Part shown: in pieces, positions 6,000 to 7,420 of the stretch
Numbering within the stretch: position 1 is the first letter of the stretch
Layout: every line of letters starts with the position of its first letter
DNA from: CAZJDM01 sp964544765
GTDB lineage: Bacteria; Bdellovibrionota_B; Oligoflexia; CAYFLR01
Direction of reading: 5' to 3'
DNA length: 7,420 nt
NCBI GenBank assembly: GCA_964544765.1
Contig: CAZJDM010000201.1
Span: 1-7,420, forward strand
Position numbers and translations under genes: made by a program
Notes under the pieces: generated by a model
Told to the model about the DNA's origin: nothing
The model's database searches: none
What the model saw: only the letters and a program-made list of their open reading frames with translations

Positions 6000-6085
6000 T
6001 TAAAGCAGTAGTTAACAAACCAAATTCAATTGGTCAATAGATCTAGGCAACTAACTGATGTCCAATCCGGACAACAAGGGACTAA

Positions 6086-7210
6086 TTAATCGTACCAAGT
6101 TTTGTTGATTTGAAAGCCAAAGAATTGATTATTATGATCTTGAACTAAAAAAGTATAATATGGCCATCCTTTACTATAAGATGGCCATCTTTTACTATAA
6201 GACGGCCATCTTTGACCATGAGAAGAGATAATAAAAAATTGCTTTACAATTCCTTTAATATAGGCCATCCGCAATTTTTTCATAATAGGGGTAAAATATT
6301 TTCGCGGTGGAGCTAAAGAATTAATTGACGGATTTTGGTTATAATATTGATATAGAACTTTTAAACCACCTTGCACTAATTCATCAATATTACTACCAAT
6401 GTCAGCATTTAAATAATCTTGATGAGTAGAAGGCGGTGGATCAATTTTACTTGGCTCCAAAAAAGTATGGAAATATTGAAAGAAATCCGTATCGCCATCA
6501 CCTCTGTTATCGCCTAAACAACAACCAGATTCAAAGCGAATTTTATCCCACAGATATCTTAATTCATCAGGATCATATACAAAATCAAAGTCAGGTGGTG
6601 GGTCGATTTTTTTACCTTTAAATGGCTTTACGGCAAATGAATACCTATAATCTTCATCATTATAAATTTCCAACTTAAAAGCAGCGTACAATAATCTCAA
6701 CATCTCATGTAATACTAAATAATAAACATCACGATTCAAATCATAATGATCCTTCCACTCCTGCTTAAACAAAAAGAGCTTGTTATACTCTGTTTTAGCC
6801 TCTATTTCAGAACCCCCATTGTCAGTGTTACTAATTGGAACCAAAGGGCAATCTCCCTCTTGCGAAGTAGGTTCTAATTGGGCAAAAGATTCTGATTGGG
6901 TGGAATTTTCTGATTGAGTAGGGGACTCCATAGTTAAATCATTTATAACACATATGTTTTTGGCCCTGAGGGTACCCTTTAATAAATTAAGATCCCATTT
7001 ATTTTGTAATACTATCTCTTGTCCTTCCTCAGTATCAGATAAAAAATCAATAACCGCACCACCCATTAATAAGAAAGCACCCCTAACATTATCACCACCA
7101 TTACCTACATGCCTATCCGCAAAAGCATCTTTGCTTGACACAAACAAAACAAAAAAGCATATTTGTCCCAATATCATCAAGTAAACAGAAAAATTAATAA
7201 ATTTTTTCAT
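6086..7210 (-). CDS. exported GNGG protein with degenerate zinc motif (HEMLR) and WPSYSK repeats
   Basis: 374 codons from ATG at 7210-7208; AAAGG (plus strand 7221-7225) lies 10 nt upstream. The signal peptide is residues 1-31, with probable cleavage after AFA. VGNGGD (35-40) follows at once. Residues 97-118 are a Gln/Ser/Glu-rich linker (TQSE twice). VYYLVLHEMLRLLY (162-175) sits where the HExxH protein at 744-1886 has LLLHEIAHII, but the second histidine is R172; DEDYRYS follows at 185-191. I recall similar GNGG...HExxR...DxxY proteins among uncharacterised exported proteins of Bdellovibrio relatives. KIDPPP occurs twice (201-206, 255-260), and the C-terminal part has RWPSYSK repeats (334-350). 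Cysteines are C18 (signal), C87, C121, C230 and C231. Loss of the second zinc ligand argues against ordinary metallopeptidase activity; a binding or structural role is possible. The gene 30 bp upstream on the same strand suggests an operon. Confidence 0.82.
   Translation of the reverse strand: MKKFINFSVYLMILGQICFFVLFVSSKDAFADRHVGNGGDNVRGAFLLMGGAVIDFLSDTEEGQEIVLQNKWDLNLLKGTLRAKNICVINDLTMESPTQSENSTQSESFAQLEPTSQEGDCPLVPISNTDNGGSEIEAKTEYNKLFLFKQEWKDHYDLNRDVYYLVLHEMLRLLYAAFKLEIYNDEDYRYSFAVKPFKGKKIDPPPDFDFVYDPDELRYLWDKIRFESGCCLGDNRGDGDTDFFQYFHTFLEPSKIDPPPSTHQDYLNADIGSNIDELVQGGLKVLYQYYNQNPSINSLAPPRKYFTPIMKKLRMAYIKGIVKQFFIISSHGQRWPSYSKRWPSYSKGWPYYTFLVQDHNNQFFGFQINKTWYD
6162..6210 (-). repeat. 21-bp in-frame tandem repeat encoding RWPSYSK
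   Basis: Units 6162-6182 and 6183-6203 differ at two positions, and a partial third copy starts at 6204. They encode (R/G)W-P-(S/Y)-Y repeats. The high DNA identity points to recent duplication and possible copy-number variation. Confidence 0.8.
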
Positions 7211-7240
7211 TTATTTACAACCTTTCAGTCTTCTTAGTAT

Positions 7241-7420
7241 TCAACGATCTAACCTCGTAAATTGAATAGAAAGAGCATAAATACTATCCTTTTTATTTAA
7301 CTTATCTGATGATGGAAAATTTTTTCCAAAATCAGCCCCCCATTTTTGAATTAAACTCTTAGCTTTAATGTAAGTTAGGCCTAGACCCCACCTTGACATG
7401 AAAAATAAAAAAAATTTGAT
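7241..7420 (-). CDS. 3' end of a gene, possible outer-membrane beta-barrel C-terminus
   Basis: A minus-strand frame is open at the right edge and runs 59 codons to TGA at 7243-7241, ending 30 bp before the next gene. An ATG at 7399 lacks a Shine-Dalgarno site, so the gene most likely continues beyond the window. The visible sequence has SRWGLGLTYIKA, a polar loop rich in Lys/Asp/Ser, and DSIYALSIQFTRLDR. The alternating hydrophobic residues in both segments look like the last two strands of an outer-membrane barrel, although the final residue is not the usual aromatic. Its position suggests it is transcribed together with the GNGG/HEMLR protein. The call as a gene is fair; the barrel assignment is weak. 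Confidence 0.55.
   Translation of the reverse strand: MKFFLFFMSRWGLGLTYIKAKSLIQKWGADFGKNFPSSDKLNKKDSIYALSIQFTRLDR

Noticed and set aside
6009..6037. Minus-strand promoter TTGACC-17-TAACTA
   Set aside because: The -35 is good but the -10 is very poor, so it was not annotated.
6954..7184. Plus-strand open frame of 76 codons
   Set aside because: It is antisense to the N-terminal part of the GNGG/HEMLR gene and lacks a ribosome binding site.

Overview
The window is AT-rich (roughly one third G+C by eye) and carries bacterial genes with clear Shine-Dalgarno sites. Three things suggest a low-GC member of the Bdellovibrionota (Bdellovibrio/Bacteriovorax-like predatory bacteria or relatives). The first is a TIGR02147-family regulator at the left edge. 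The second is a set of exported orphan proteins, two of which carry a GNGG motif just after the signal peptide. The third is the general style of short secreted proteins with few cysteines. The assignment is inference from gene content; no rRNA or other marker gene is present.

Layout. (1) Positions 1-2742, plus strand: a 5'-truncated TIGR02147 regulator, then after 11 bp an exported protein with GNGG and a complete HExxH zinc motif. After a 139-bp gap comes a smaller exported protein with an acidic insert. The two exported proteins share a C-terminal domain with five equivalently placed cysteines. (2) Positions 2758-3375: a hairpin between convergent genes, then a minus-strand YbjQ/UPF0145 protein with two added membrane segments. 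(3) Positions 3376-3643: a divergent intergenic region with a candidate promoter for each side. (4) Positions 3644-5272, plus strand: a 542-residue exported protein built from about four and a half degenerate repeats. (5) Positions 5298-5360: a long inverted repeat between convergent genes. (6) Positions 5385-7420, minus strand: a small exported protein with a lysine block, an exported GNGG protein in which the zinc motif has become HEMLR, and the last 59 codons of a further gene cut by the right edge, which may end in an outer-membrane beta-barrel.

How the genes fit together. Five of the eight genes encode predicted exported proteins with no recognised function. Only the TIGR02147 regulator and the YbjQ-domain protein belong to families I can name. 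The regulator directly precedes the HExxH protein and may control it and its cysteine-domain partner, which would make positions 1-2742 one functional unit. The two GNGG proteins at opposite ends look like members of one family, one with an intact and one with a degenerate zinc-binding motif. There is no sign of CRISPR, phage, transposon, tRNA or rRNA sequence.
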